64,000 nucleotides of DNA, from NCBI GenBank assembly GCA_029961105.1, contig JASBVO010000005.1:1-64000 (forward strand), given 5' to 3'. The notes beneath the pieces are model-generated. The model made no database searches. It saw only the letters and a program-made list of their open reading frames with translations, and had not been told where the DNA came from. A program made the position numbers and the translations under genes. This DNA comes from Micrococcus sp. (lineage in GTDB: Bacteria; Actinomycetota; Actinomycetes; Actinomycetales; Micrococcaceae). This document shows positions 31,364 through 40,177 of this stretch, one piece after another (positions within the stretch are counted from its first letter, which is position 1; every line of letters starts with the position of its first letter).

Positions 31364-32157
31364 CAGGCGTCCTTGTCCGTCGTGGAGGCGGACCGCACGG
31401 TCCGCTTCTCGATCCGCTTCTCGATGTCCTGGCCGACCTCGACCACCCGGTGCACGTACACCCCGGGCAGGTGAACCTGGTCCGGGTCGATCTCCCCGGG
31501 CTCGACCAGGCGCTCGACCTGGGCGATGCAGACCTTGCCGGACATCGCCGCCGGCGGGGCGAACTGCCGGGTGGCCTTGTTGAAGACGAGGTTGCCGTGC
31601 CGGTCACCGAGGGCGGCGTGGACCAGCGCGTAGTCGGTGACGATCGACTCCTCCAGGGCGTACTGCTTCTCCCCCGTGCCTCCCAGGTCGAAGGTCCGGA
31701 TGTCCTTGGGCTCGGAGGACTTGGCGACCGTGCCGTCCGGGTTGTACCTCATCGGCAGGCCGCCCTCGGCGACCTGGGTGCCGACCCCGGAGCGGGTGAA
31801 GAAGGCGGGGATGCCGGCGCCGCCGGCCCGCAGCTTCTCGGCCAGGGTCCCCTGCGGCACCAGCTCGACCTCCAGTTCACCCTCCAGGTACTGGCGGGCG
31901 AACTCCTTGTTCTCGCCCACGTAGGAGGAGGTCATCTTCGCGATCCGGCCGGCGCCCAGCAGGATGCCCAGGCCCCAGCCGTCCACGCCGCAGTTGTTCG
32001 AGACGATCGACAGCCCCGTGGCGCCCTGCTCCAGCAGGGCCTCGATGAGCTGGATCGGGTTGCCGGACAGGCCGAAGCCGCCCACGGCGAGCGAGGCGCC
32101 GTCCGGGATGTCGGCGACGGCCTCGGCGGCCGATGCCACAGTCTTGTCCAGGGTCAT
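31363..32157 (-). CDS. scoA: 3-oxoacid CoA-transferase subunit A
   Basis: A 264-residue alpha subunit with the CoA-binding glycine motif [29 protein letters not shown], and [15 protein letters not shown]. It is slightly longer at the C-terminus (charged [13 protein letters not shown] tail) than typical ScoA (about 235-250). It is co-transcribed with bdh and thiolase upstream and scoB downstream. Confidence 0.93.
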   Translation of the reverse strand: MTLDKTVASAAEAVADIPDGASLAVGGFGLSGNPIQLIEALLEQGATGLSIVSNNCGVDGWGLGILLGAGRIAKMTSSYVGENKEFARQYLEGELEVELVPQGTLAEKLRAGGAGIPAFFTRSGVGTQVAEGGLPMRYNPDGTVAKSSEPKDIRTFDLGGTGEKQYALEESIVTDYALVHAALGDRHGNLVFNKATRQFAPPAAMSGKVCIAQVERLVEPGEIDPDQVHLPGVYVHRVVEVGQDIEKRIEKRTVRSASTTDKDA

Positions 32158-32237
32158 GGTGCAGTTCTCCTTCTCGAGGGAGCTCCATCGCTCCGGTACC
32201 GGTGGTGTGGGTTCGGAGCCGTCCGACGACGGCGTGG

Positions 32238-33047
32238 TCAGTGGGCGGTCCAGCCGCCGTCCATGGTGTAGGAGCCACCGGTGACCATCCCGGCGGCCTC
32301 GGAGGCGAGCCAGGTCGCCAGTGACCCGACCTCCGCCGGCTCGGTGAGCCGCTTGATGGCCGAGTCGGTCAGCATGATCTTCTCCACCACCTCGTCCTCA
32401 CCGATCCCGTGGGTGCGGGCCTGGTCCGCGATCTGCTTCTCCACCAGGGCGGTCCGGACGTAACCGGGGTTGATGCAGTTGGACGTCACCCCGTGCGGGG
32501 CACCCTCCAGCGCCGTCACCTTGGACAGCCCCTCGAGGCCGTGCTTGGCGGCCACGTAGGCGCTCTTGAACGCCGAGGCCCGCAGCCCGTGGGCGGAGGA
32601 GATGTTCACGATCCGGCCCCAGCCGCGTGCGTACATCCCGGGCAGCGCCGCCCGGATCAGCAGGAACGGGGACTCAAGCATCAACCGGTGCATGAACCGC
32701 CAGTTGTCCGGGTCGAACTCGTGGATCGGGGACACCCGCTGGATGCCGGCATTGTTGACGAGGATGTCCGTGTCCAGTTCCAGGCCGTCCAGGGCGGCGG
32801 TGTCGGACAGGTCCGACACCCAGGTCTCGCCGCCGACCTCAGCGGCGAGGGCCTCGGCGGCGTCGGCGTTGACGTCGGCGACGGTCACGGTGGCCCCGGC
32901 GGCGGCGAAGGCACGCACGCACGCCTCCCCGATGCCTGAGGCCCCGCCGGTCACCAGGGCCCGGCGGCCGGCCAGGGCGCCGTCGGCGATCACGCTCCCC
33001 GCCCGGCTCGGTTCCGGTGCTCCCGGTGCTGTGTTCTGTTCGGTCAT
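32238..33047 (-). CDS. bdhA: 3-hydroxybutyrate dehydrogenase (short-chain dehydrogenase)
   Basis: A 269-residue SDR. It has TGGASGIG (33-40, NAD binding), NNAG, catalytic Ser in NISSAHGLRAS and YVAAK. The block HGLRASAFKSAYVAAKHGLEGLSKV-like region (split here by residues around 160-180) is characteristic of (R)-3-hydroxybutyrate dehydrogenase. It oxidises 3-hydroxybutyrate to acetoacetate, the substrate of ScoAB. The N-terminal 22 residues before the fold are an extension. Confidence 0.88.
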   Translation of the reverse strand: MTEQNTAPGAPEPSRAGSVIADGALAGRRALVTGGASGIGEACVRAFAAAGATVTVADVNADAAEALAAEVGGETWVSDLSDTAALDGLELDTDILVNNAGIQRVSPIHEFDPDNWRFMHRLMLESPFLLIRAALPGMYARGWGRIVNISSAHGLRASAFKSAYVAAKHGLEGLSKVTALEGAPHGVTSNCINPGYVRTALVEKQIADQARTHGIGEDEVVEKIMLTDSAIKRLTEPAEVGSLATWLASEAAGMVTGGSYTMDGGWTAH

Positions 33048-33110
33048 GGTCGGGCTGCCTTCCTGCGGACGATGGTCATGGGGTGATGGGCGGTCACGAG
33101 CGGCGTCTTC

Positions 33111-34319
33111 TCAGCGGCTGAGCAGCAGCGCCTCGCCCTGGCCACCGCCACCACAGAGGGCGACGCCGGCCCGGCCGGTTCCCCGGCGGGCGAGCTCCAG
33201 CGCCGCGGTGAGCGCCAGCCGGGCGCCGGACGCCCCGATGGGATGCCCGAGGGCGATGGCCCCGCCGTGGATGTTGGTCTTCTCCAGCGGGTAGCCGAGC
33301 TTGCCCAGCGAGTGCACGACGATCGACCCGAAGGCCTCGTTGACCTCGAGGAAGTCCAGGTCGTCCGCAGTCCAGCCGGCCTTGGCCAGGGCCGCGGACA
33401 CGGCGTCGGCGGGCTTGTCGTGCAGGGACGAGTCGTCCGGACCCGCGATCTGCCCCGGGGCGCCGATGGTCGCCAGGATCTGCAGGCCCTTCTCCTCGGC
33501 ATAGGCGCGGGAGGTGACCACCACGGCGGCGGCGCCGTCCGAGAGCGGCGAGGAGTTGCCGGCCGTGATGGTCCCGTCCTGGGCGAAGGCGGGCTTCAGG
33601 GCGCCCAGGGACTCCACGGTGGTCTCCGGGCGGACGCCCTCGTCCTGCGCGACGACGACGGGCTCGCCCTTGCGCTGCGGGATCTCGACGGGGGCGATCT
33701 CCGCGTCGAAGACCCCCTCGGCCTGGGCGCGGGCGGCCCGCTGGTGCGAGGCGCAGGCGGCCTCGTCCTGGGGCTCCCGGCCGATCGAGCGCTCGGCGTT
33801 GCCGGCCTCGGTGAGCTCGCCCATGGCCTCATGGGTCAGGGAGTCGGTGAGTCCGTCGTGGGCCACCGAGTCCTGGACCGTCGTCGGGCCGTACTTGTAG
33901 CCCTTGCGGCCGCCCATCAGCAGGTGCGGGGCGTTGGTCATCGACTCCTGGCCACCGGCGACGACGACGCTCGCCTCACCGAGGCGGATGAGCCGGGAGG
34001 CGTCGATCACGGCGGTGAGCCCGGACAGGCAGACCTTGTTGACGGTGGTGGCGGGCACCTCCCAGCCGATCCCGGCGGCCAGCGCTGACTGGCGCGCCGG
34101 GTTCTGGCCCTGACCGGCCTGGACCACCTGGCCCATGATGACGCTGTCCACGTCCGCCGCCGCCACCCCGGAACGCTCCAGGGCGTGCCGGATGGCGTGG
34201 GCGCCGAGGTCCACGGCGGACAGTGCGGCCTGCTGCGAGAGCAGCCGGGTGAAGGGGGTGCGGGCCCCTCCGACGATCACGGCGTCCTGGGGCGACGGAG
34301 ACATCGGGGTGGTGGTCAT
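33111..34319 (-). CDS. Acetyl-CoA C-acetyltransferase (thiolase)
   Basis: A 402-residue thiolase. The acyl-accepting Cys is C97 (NKVCLSG), and there are NEAFGSI, GGAIALGHPIGASGAR with the catalytic His, and the second Cys in LCGGGGQGEA. It splits acetoacetyl-CoA to two acetyl-CoA, or runs in reverse. It is the first gene of thiolase-bdhA-scoA-scoB, a complete route from 3-hydroxybutyrate to acetyl-CoA. ATG 34319 is preceded by GGAGAGGAG. Confidence 0.93.
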   Translation of the reverse strand: MTTTPMSPSPQDAVIVGGARTPFTRLLSQQAALSAVDLGAHAIRHALERSGVAAADVDSVIMGQVVQAGQGQNPARQSALAAGIGWEVPATTVNKVCLSGLTAVIDASRLIRLGEASVVVAGGQESMTNAPHLLMGGRKGYKYGPTTVQDSVAHDGLTDSLTHEAMGELTEAGNAERSIGREPQDEAACASHQRAARAQAEGVFDAEIAPVEIPQRKGEPVVVAQDEGVRPETTVESLGALKPAFAQDGTITAGNSSPLSDGAAAVVVTSRAYAEEKGLQILATIGAPGQIAGPDDSSLHDKPADAVSAALAKAGWTADDLDFLEVNEAFGSIVVHSLGKLGYPLEKTNIHGGAIALGHPIGASGARLALTAALELARRGTGRAGVALCGGGGQGEALLLSR

Positions 34320-34363
34320 GGGGTTCTCCTCTCCGGGCGGGGCCCGAAACTCAATGTGAACAT

Positions 34364-34382
34364 GGTCTCAGGTTATGACCTG
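34364..34382. promoter_or_regulatory. Candidate operator in the thiolase promoter region
   Basis: CAGGTTATGACCTG (34369-34382) is an inverted repeat with perfect 5-bp arms (CAGGT/ACCTG). It overlaps GGTCTCAGGTT (34364-34374), which recurs exactly at 30534-30544 in front of the importer operon. This implies joint control of both operons by one regulator; the PucR gene upstream and the TetR gene in the importer operon are candidates. Confidence 0.4.
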
Positions 34383-34499
34383 GGCCACTAGGGGGGCGTG
34401 GCGTGGACCACATCGACTCACTCCCGCCAGCATGGTCCCACCGCTGTGAGGCGCGCTACGTAGAGGAGTTCAACAGATCGGAGCGGGTTTCGTAGCGGG

Positions 34500-35666
34500 C
34501 TACAACTGCTCGGACGGGGTGCCGCGTCCGACTCCCCGGTGCGCGGAGAGCGCCCACGACGCCTCGATCAGCGTCTGCAGTTCGCGCACGTCGGCCCCGG
34601 TCAGCTCCTGATACCGCTTGAGCCGGTAGCGCAGGGTGTTGACGTGCACCGGGATCGAGGCCGCCGCCAGCGGGATGCTCATCCCGTGCTGCAGGTAGGC
34701 TCCGAGTGCCTCGAGGACGAGCTCCCCGAACGGTCCCTCCGCCAGCACCGGCTCCACGTGCCGAGCGTGGAGCAGCTCCGTGGCCTCCGGACTGGCGAGG
34801 ATGCCCATCCGCCAGGACAACCGGTCCACGTCCACGACGCCCTGCCAGCCGACCCGGCGCGCGGTCTCCAGGACCCGGGTGGCGCCGTCGAAGGACTCCC
34901 GCAGGTCTGCCAGCGGCACCGGGGGGCCCAGCGCGACGGTCACCCCCGCCGCGGGGGCCGCCGGGCCGACGTCGCCGATCAGGATCCCGACGGCGCCCTC
35001 CCCGCGCGGGGCGGCCAGAGCGCGGGCCCCCGCCCGTTCGGCCCAGTCCTGCAGCCGGCCGGCCGGGTCCCCGGCGTCCCCGGGCCCGAGGTCGACGCGC
35101 ACGGCACGCACGGGCCCGTCCAGCGGGAGGTCGAAGGTGGCGGCCCCGGCGTGCAGCCCGGAGCGGTCCAGGACGCCGACGACGGCGTCCCGGATCCACT
35201 GCGTGCGGCGGGAGGAGTCCGCCACGGCCTGGGCGATGGAGCGGTCCCGGTAGACCACGACCGCCTGCGTGGTGAAGGCATCCCCCAGCGACCACAGCAG
35301 GGTGCTGAACGTCAGGGCGGCATCCGCGGCCACGCCGTGGCGCGGAGCGAGGTCCAGCAGGTGGCGCAGGATCACGGACATGGACAGGCGGAACCCGGCC
35401 AGCACGCTGACGATGGACACCCCCTGGCCCATCCGTTCCTCCATGAGCGTGCGCGGCTCGTCAATCTGCTCGGGGGCCGGGGCGCGGCCGTCCAGGATGG
35501 TGCGGATGCTCAGGGCCCGGTTGCGGCGAGCCGAGGCGAGCAGGGACTCGGTGGACACGTCGTCGTAGCCCGGGACCGAGTCGCGCAGGACCCGGACGGT
35601 CTCCTCGAGGATGGCGTCGTCGCTGCCCAGGGAGTCGACGAGCGCCCGCACGGCGGTCTGGTCCAC
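34500..35666 (-). CDS. PucR-family transcriptional regulator
   Basis: A 388-residue regulator with the PucR C-terminal helix-turn-helix (about 325-375: LGAYLQHGMSIPLAAASI, VNTLRYRLKRYQELTGADV). The N-terminal half (RTLMEERMGQGVSIVSVLAG) resembles the RsbRD-like N-terminal region of CdaR/PucR proteins. The start is GTG 35666 with GGAGG 11 bases upstream. It lies immediately upstream of the thiolase operon on the same strand, which makes it a plausible activator of ketone-body genes. Effector unknown. Confidence 0.85.
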   Translation of the reverse strand: MDQTAVRALVDSLGSDDAILEETVRVLRDSVPGYDDVSTESLLASARRNRALSIRTILDGRAPAPEQIDEPRTLMEERMGQGVSIVSVLAGFRLSMSVILRHLLDLAPRHGVAADAALTFSTLLWSLGDAFTTQAVVVYRDRSIAQAVADSSRRTQWIRDAVVGVLDRSGLHAGAATFDLPLDGPVRAVRVDLGPGDAGDPAGRLQDWAERAGARALAAPRGEGAVGILIGDVGPAAPAAGVTVALGPPVPLADLRESFDGATRVLETARRVGWQGVVDVDRLSWRMGILASPEATELLHARHVEPVLAEGPFGELVLEALGAYLQHGMSIPLAAASIPVHVNTLRYRLKRYQELTGADVRELQTLIEASWALSAHRGVGRGTPSEQL

Positions 35667-35673
35667 GCGCGGA

Positions 35674-36627
35674 TCAGCCTCCGTGCTCGGCCGGTGCCCC
35701 TGCCTCGGCCAGTGCGGCGAGCCGGTCCAGCGAGGCTCCCAGGGACGCCTCCGTGGTGGCCAGGGCGCGCGCGAACCGGGTCTCGTCGCTCAGTTGCGTC
35801 CAGTCATAGGTGTGGCGCACCAGGGTGGTGTCCTCGCCGGCCGGCTCCAGCTCCCAGCGCCAGCGGTGGCCCCGGGGCTGCTCCCCCGCCGGGGCGGGCA
35901 GCCAGGCGATGCGCCGGCCCTCCTCGAACTCCACCACGTGGTTCTCCCGGCCCTGGCCGTTGGTCAGCTCCATGGTGAACACGTCGCCCACGGCGCGCAC
36001 CCGCTGCCCGGCCGGCGCCTCGGCGAGATTGTCATTGCCGTCCCACTCGGGCTGGCGGGCCGGGTCGGCGATCAGCTCGAAGACCACCTCGGCGGGCGCG
36101 CGCACGGTGCGCTGGGCGGTGACGATGCGGTCGGAGACGGGGGGCAGTCCCGGCACGCCGGCGAGGCCTTCGGCCACGGCGGCCAGCCGGTCGATGGAGT
36201 CCAGCAGCGCCTCGGGGGTGTACCCGCTCGCGATGCGCATGCGGGGGTCGTCCGTCAGGGCCGTCCAGTCGTAGGTGTGACGCACGAGCGTGGTGGTGCC
36301 GTCCACGGGAATGGTCTCCCAGCGCCACAGGTGGCCGGGCGCAGTGGTCTCGTCCGCCCGGGCCGGATTCCAGGCGATGCGTCGTGCCGGTTCGAACTCG
36401 ACGACCCGGTTGCGGATGGTCTTGCCGCTGGTGATCTCCACGAGGAACTCATCACCGACCGCGCGTACCTGCTGGCCGGCGGCGGCGCTCGCCAGGTTGT
36501 CGTTGCCGTCCCACTCGGGCTGGCGGGCCGGGTCGGCGATCAGCCCGAAGAGGAGCTCGGCAGGGGCACGCACGGTGCGCTCAGCGGTGACGATGCGTTC
36601 GGAGACAGGGGGCAGGGAGGCGTCCAT
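35674..36627 (-). CDS. Tandem SRPBCC-domain protein
   Basis: A 317-residue protein made of two copies of a START-like SRPBCC domain (about 1-156 and 157-317), each with PPVS-x-RIVTA-x-RTVRAPAE, IADPARQPEWDGNDN and DTTLVRHTYDWT-type sequence. SRPBCC domains enclose hydrophobic ligands. The ligand here is unknown. The repeat unit is exactly 156 codons, and a 42-base segment is identical in both copies. It is 8 bases upstream of the PucR gene start and so probably co-transcribed. Confidence 0.85.
   Translation of the reverse strand: MDASLPPVSERIVTAERTVRAPAELLFGLIADPARQPEWDGNDNLASAAAGQQVRAVGDEFLVEITSGKTIRNRVVEFEPARRIAWNPARADETTAPGHLWRWETIPVDGTTTLVRHTYDWTALTDDPRMRIASGYTPEALLDSIDRLAAVAEGLAGVPGLPPVSDRIVTAQRTVRAPAEVVFELIADPARQPEWDGNDNLAEAPAGQRVRAVGDVFTMELTNGQGRENHVVEFEEGRRIAWLPAPAGEQPRGHRWRWELEPAGEDTTLVRHTYDWTQLSDETRFARALATTEASLGASLDRLAALAEAGAPAEHGG
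36035..36544. repeat. Internal direct repeat in the SRPBCC gene (identical 42-mers)
   Basis: Bases 36035-36076 and 36503-36544 are identical over 42 bases and are 468 bases (156 codons) apart, encoding the conserved IADPARQPEWDGN segment. Such identity within an otherwise diverged duplication suggests recent duplication or gene conversion. Confidence 0.85.
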
Positions 36628-36705
36628 GGCCCCAGTCTGGCACTGATCGGGCGCACCGCGGTCGCCCGTCCGGATGGTGTCACGCGGGAACGGCGCCCGG
36701 GAACC

Positions 36706-37818
36706 TCAGTCGTCGTGGCGGGAACCGGCGCGCCAGCGGATGCCGGCCTCGATGAACCCGTCGATGTGCCCGTCGAACACGGAGGCGGGGTTGCCCTCCT
36801 CGTGGTTCGTCCGCAGGTCCTTGACCATCTGGTACGGGTTGAGCACGTAGGAGCGCATCTGGTCACCCCAGGAGGCCTTGACGTCGCCGGCCATCTCCTT
36901 GCGCTTGGCGTCCTCCTCCTGCTTGCGCACGAGCAGCAGCCGGGACTGCATCACGCGCAGCGCGGCGGCGCGGTTCTGGATCTGGGACTTCTCGTTCTGC
37001 ATGGACACCACGATCCCGGTGGGGATGTGCGTCATGCGCACTGCGGAGTCGGTGGTGTTCACGGACTGACCGCCCGGGCCCGAGGAGCGGAACACGTCCA
37101 CCTTCAGTTCCGACTCGGGGATCTCGACCGAGTCGTCGGACTCGATGAGCGGGATGACCTCCACGGCGGCGAAGGAGGTCTGGCGCCGGCCCTGGTTGTC
37201 GAAGGGGCTGATCCGCACCAGGCGATGGGTGCCGGCCTCCACGGACAGGGTGCCGAAGGCGTAGGGGGCGTTGACCTCGAAGGTCACCGACTTCAGCCCG
37301 GCCTCCTCCGCGTAAGAGGTGTCCATGACCTTGGTGGACCAGCCGCGCTGCTCGGCCCAGCGCAGGTACATGCGCATCAGGATCTCGGCGAAGTCGGCGG
37401 CGTCCACGCCACCGGCCCCGGCGCGGATGGTGACGACGGCGTCGCGTTCGTCGTACTCCCCGGACAGCAGGGTGACGACCTCCAGTTCGTCCATGGCCTT
37501 GCGGATGGACTTCAGCTCACGGACGGTGTCCGCGCGGGCGGCGTCGTCGTCCTCCTCGGCGGCGAGCTCGACCATGATCTCCATGTCGTCGATGCGCGAG
37601 GCGAGCCGCTTGATGCGCTCCAGCTCGGACTGGCGGTGCGACAGCTTGGAGGTGACCTTCTGCGCGGCCTCGGGGTCATCCCAGAGATCGGGCGCGGAGG
37701 CCTGCTGCTCGAGGTCAGCGATGTCCGCCTCGATCTGGGCGACGTCAGACACCTGCTCGATTTGCGACAGGGTGGAGCGCAGCTCCTTGATTTCAGCGGT
37801 GTAGTCAGTCTCAGCCAT
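36706..37818 (-). CDS. prfB: Peptide chain release factor 2
   Basis: A 370-residue RF2. It has the SPF stop-codon recognition tripeptide (204-206, RISPFDNQG) and the GGQ catalytic motif (249-251, [15 protein letters not shown]). The frame is continuous, so the programmed +1 frameshift of enterobacterial prfB is absent. It terminates at UGA and UAA. In many actinobacteria prfB is followed by ftsE; here about 14.5 kb of catabolic genes lie between them. Confidence 0.96.
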   Translation of the reverse strand: MAETDYTAEIKELRSTLSQIEQVSDVAQIEADIADLEQQASAPDLWDDPEAAQKVTSKLSHRQSELERIKRLASRIDDMEIMVELAAEEDDDAARADTVRELKSIRKAMDELEVVTLLSGEYDERDAVVTIRAGAGGVDAADFAEILMRMYLRWAEQRGWSTKVMDTSYAEEAGLKSVTFEVNAPYAFGTLSVEAGTHRLVRISPFDNQGRRQTSFAAVEVIPLIESDDSVEIPESELKVDVFRSSGPGGQSVNTTDSAVRMTHIPTGIVVSMQNEKSQIQNRAAALRVMQSRLLLVRKQEEDAKRKEMAGDVKASWGDQMRSYVLNPYQMVKDLRTNHEEGNPASVFDGHIDGFIEAGIRWRAGSRHDD

Positions 37819-37881
37819 GGTGTGGTCCAGCCTACCGCGACGGCGGGCGTGCCCCGGTGCGCCGGATGCACCCGGGTGGGC

Positions 37882-38088
37882 TCACGGGTGCCGGCGCCGG
37901 CCGCCCACGTGCTCGAGCAGCGCGGGCTCGGCGGAGGTGAGGACGGCCATCTCCTCCCCACCGTCACAGGTCACCAGGGAGAGGGTCAGGGAGCCGTTCC
38001 CGACGGCGGCCACCCGCCATCCCCCGCCGGAGTCCTCCCAGCGCAGGAGCCTCGCGAGGTCTGATGGGTCACCGTCATCGACGTCCAT
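37882..38088 (-). CDS. Small hypothetical protein upstream of prfB
   Basis: A 68-residue acidic, non-membrane protein of unrecognised family (MDVDDGDPSDLARLLRWEDS start). Support for a real gene is the position directly upstream of prfB on the same strand, and TAGAGT placed 6 bases before the ATG, as in a leaderless transcript. No motif was identified. It could be a lineage-specific gene. Confidence 0.45.
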   Translation of the reverse strand: MDVDDGDPSDLARLLRWEDSGGGWRVAAVGNGSLTLSLVTCDGGEEMAVLTSAEPALLEHVGGRRRHP

Positions 38089-38204
38089 GGCCGCACTCTA
38101 GTCCCTGCCGACATGGCATGACCCGCTCCGGCAGGCCGCGGCATGGTTGGTCACGATCGAGTAGCATCCCGCGTTCTCCGATAGCGAGACAGCACAATGA
38201 AGGC

Positions 38205-39674
38205 GTGAAGTTCCTCTCTGCGCTCGCCGCCCTGGCCCTGGTCCTGCCGCCCACCGGTTCGGCGGTGGCAGCCCCGTCGCCGGGCATGGAGGCCCCGGTC
38301 ATCGCCGAGTCGGTCACCTCCGAGCCGGTGCCGGTCACGGTCGACGGCGTCGACGTGGCCGAGCTGGAGGAACTGCCCGAGGCCCCCGCGGCCGCCGAGG
38401 TCCCGGAGATGCGCTCGGGCCGGCTCGGCGCCTGTGCCGTCCGTGACTTCCGGGACATCCCCCCGGGCCACTCGTACTACCGGTACGTGCACTGGATGGC
38501 CTGCGAGGGGCTGACCGCCGGCTACGCCAACGGGACCTTCGGGCTGAGCCGGCAGCTGTCCCGCGGGGAGGCGGCGATGTTCCTCTACCGGCTCTCCGGC
38601 GAGCGCCACCAGCCGGGCACCACGGTCGACTTCCGTGACGTCCCGGTCGGCGGCGCGTACTTCACGGCGGTGTCCTGGATGGAGGAGAAGGGGTACAGCG
38701 CCGGGTATGCGAACGGGACCTTCGACCGCACCAGGAGCATCTCCCGGGGAGAACTGGCCTCATTCCTCTACCGGATGTCCGGCCAGGCGCACCGCACGAG
38801 CGCGTATTCGCCGTACTCTGACATGTCCCCGCAGTCCGCGTTCTTCACTGCGGCGGCCTGGCTTGAGTCCACCGGGATGATCTCCGGCTACACGGACCGG
38901 TCCTTCCGGCCGAACCGTCCGGTGACCCGTGGGGAGGCCGCCACGTTCCTCTACTCCTTCGACCGAGCCCGCGAAGGCACCCTGCCGACGTCCAACGCCA
39001 ACCGGTGGACGACCGTGCTCACGCCCCTGCATGCCACCGCCAACCCGCTGACGAGGGCCATGCGGGACCTGCCGCCGCAGACCGGGGTGGTCCGGCTGGC
39101 CGAGCAGGGCTCGATGACGCAGGTCCGCGCGGGGTCCACCACCGGCTGGGTGAACTCCGACTTCCTCACCCGGGGCGAGCCCGGGACCACGAGGACGCCC
39201 TACCCGACGCCCACCAGGTACGAGCACCGCGCCGCCAACACCATGGCCGCCTGGTGCTGGGACATCCCGATGACGACGTTCGACGGCACCCACGCCTGGG
39301 CGGAGTACGAGGTCCGGGGGTACCCGGAGTGGCCCTCGACCTACGAGGTGCAGGAGCTGATCGGCCTCGGGCACGACCTCGACGCGGACTCCGTTCCCGC
39401 CCGGGCCGTCCAGCTCCACGAGTGTGCCCACATCCTGCAGTACCGCACCTACCGCTATGACGGGGACGCCCTGGACGCGCGCATGGACCGCATCTACCCG
39501 AACGGGACGTCCGGGGGCACGGAGCACATGGCGGACTGCATGGCCGACGCGATGGGCGCCCGGCGCGTGTCCTCCTCCGATGATGGCTCGACCTGGACCG
39601 TCGGTTACGGCGGCACGTGCACCGCGGCCCAGATGTCCGCGGCCCGGAAGGTCATCGCGGGAGTGCGGCCCTGA
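38205..39674 (+). CDS. Secreted three-SLH-domain protein with SH3-like region and zincin (HExxH) domain
   Basis: A 489-residue exported protein. The start GTG 38205 gives a short signal peptide (KFLSALAALALVLPPTGSAVA). Three SLH repeats follow (about 82-129, 142-192, 201-252), each with FRD/YSD, W-x-E-x-x-G, GYANGTF and SRGE-xxx-FLYR. Then comes an SH3b-like segment (about 269-324, ending TTGWVNSDFLTR) and a C-terminal domain (325-489) containing H404-E-C-A-H and, 35 residues on, E-H-M-A-D, as in zinc metallopeptidases with an ExxAD third ligand. Peptidase activity is predicted, not shown. It should bind secondary cell-wall polymer via SLH. It stands between prfB and the Tad cluster. Confidence 0.75.
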   Translation: MKFLSALAALALVLPPTGSAVAAPSPGMEAPVIAESVTSEPVPVTVDGVDVAELEELPEAPAAAEVPEMRSGRLGACAVRDFRDIPPGHSYYRYVHWMACEGLTAGYANGTFGLSRQLSRGEAAMFLYRLSGERHQPGTTVDFRDVPVGGAYFTAVSWMEEKGYSAGYANGTFDRTRSISRGELASFLYRMSGQAHRTSAYSPYSDMSPQSAFFTAAAWLESTGMISGYTDRSFRPNRPVTRGEAATFLYSFDRAREGTLPTSNANRWTTVLTPLHATANPLTRAMRDLPPQTGVVRLAEQGSMTQVRAGSTTGWVNSDFLTRGEPGTTRTPYPTPTRYEHRAANTMAAWCWDIPMTTFDGTHAWAEYEVRGYPEWPSTYEVQELIGLGHDLDADSVPARAVQLHECAHILQYRTYRYDGDALDARMDRIYPNGTSGGTEHMADCMADAMGARRVSSSDDGSTWTVGYGGTCTAAQMSAARKVIAGVRP

Positions 39675-39691
39675 TCCGGCGCGGTACGGTG

Positions 39692-40177
39692 TCAGCGGGT
39701 CAGTGACGTGCGGGAGGAACTCGTGGCCACCACGGTCACGCCGCCGGGCACGACCCAGTTCACGACGGGCGGATGGGCCGTGGCCGTGAGCACCACCTCC
39801 ACCGTCTGCCCGCCGTCGGTGACGCTCACGCTCCGGACGGCCAGTCCGTCGAACCGGCCGTAGGCCCCTGCCGCGGACAGGTACTCGTTGGCGGCGGCGC
39901 TTGCCTGCACGCTGGTGAGCACAGGAGCGTTGTCCCGGGCGGTATCGATCCGATAGCTGTCGGCGGCCGCCATGGTGGCGCCGTCGGCGGCCGACAGCAG
40001 CCGACGGGCCTCGATGTTCACGGCGGTCACCGCGAGGATGACCGTGGCCAGGAGCAGGCAGACGACGGTCAGCCCGACGACGAGCACGGTCGTCTGTCCG
40101 TCCTCGGCCGCTGCGGACGCCGGCCCCACCTGGCGGTCCGCCCGGGCGGCGCGGCTCTCCGGGATCGTCAGTCTCAT
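39692..40177 (-). CDS. TadG-like pilus-assembly protein (Rv3654c-type)
   Basis: A 161-residue protein with one N-terminal membrane helix (about 30-52) after a short basic segment ending EDGQTT. The downstream part is extracytoplasmic, with the ADGATMAAADSYR pattern of TadG/Rv3654c proteins. The prepilin-like G-x4-E site is altered (Glu replaced by Leu in GQTTVL). It is the last gene of the Tad operon, and its ATG overlaps the preceding stop by 4 bases. Confidence 0.75.
   Translation of the reverse strand: MRLTIPESRAARADRQVGPASAAAEDGQTTVLVVGLTVVCLLLATVILAVTAVNIEARRLLSAADGATMAAADSYRIDTARDNAPVLTSVQASAAANEYLSAAGAYGRFDGLAVRSVSVTDGGQTVEVVLTATAHPPVVNWVVPGGVTVVATSSSRTSLTR

Noticed and set aside
36706-37818. 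Programmed frameshift in prfB
   Set aside because: The frame is continuous from start to stop, with no in-frame early TGA or slippery CTTTGA site.
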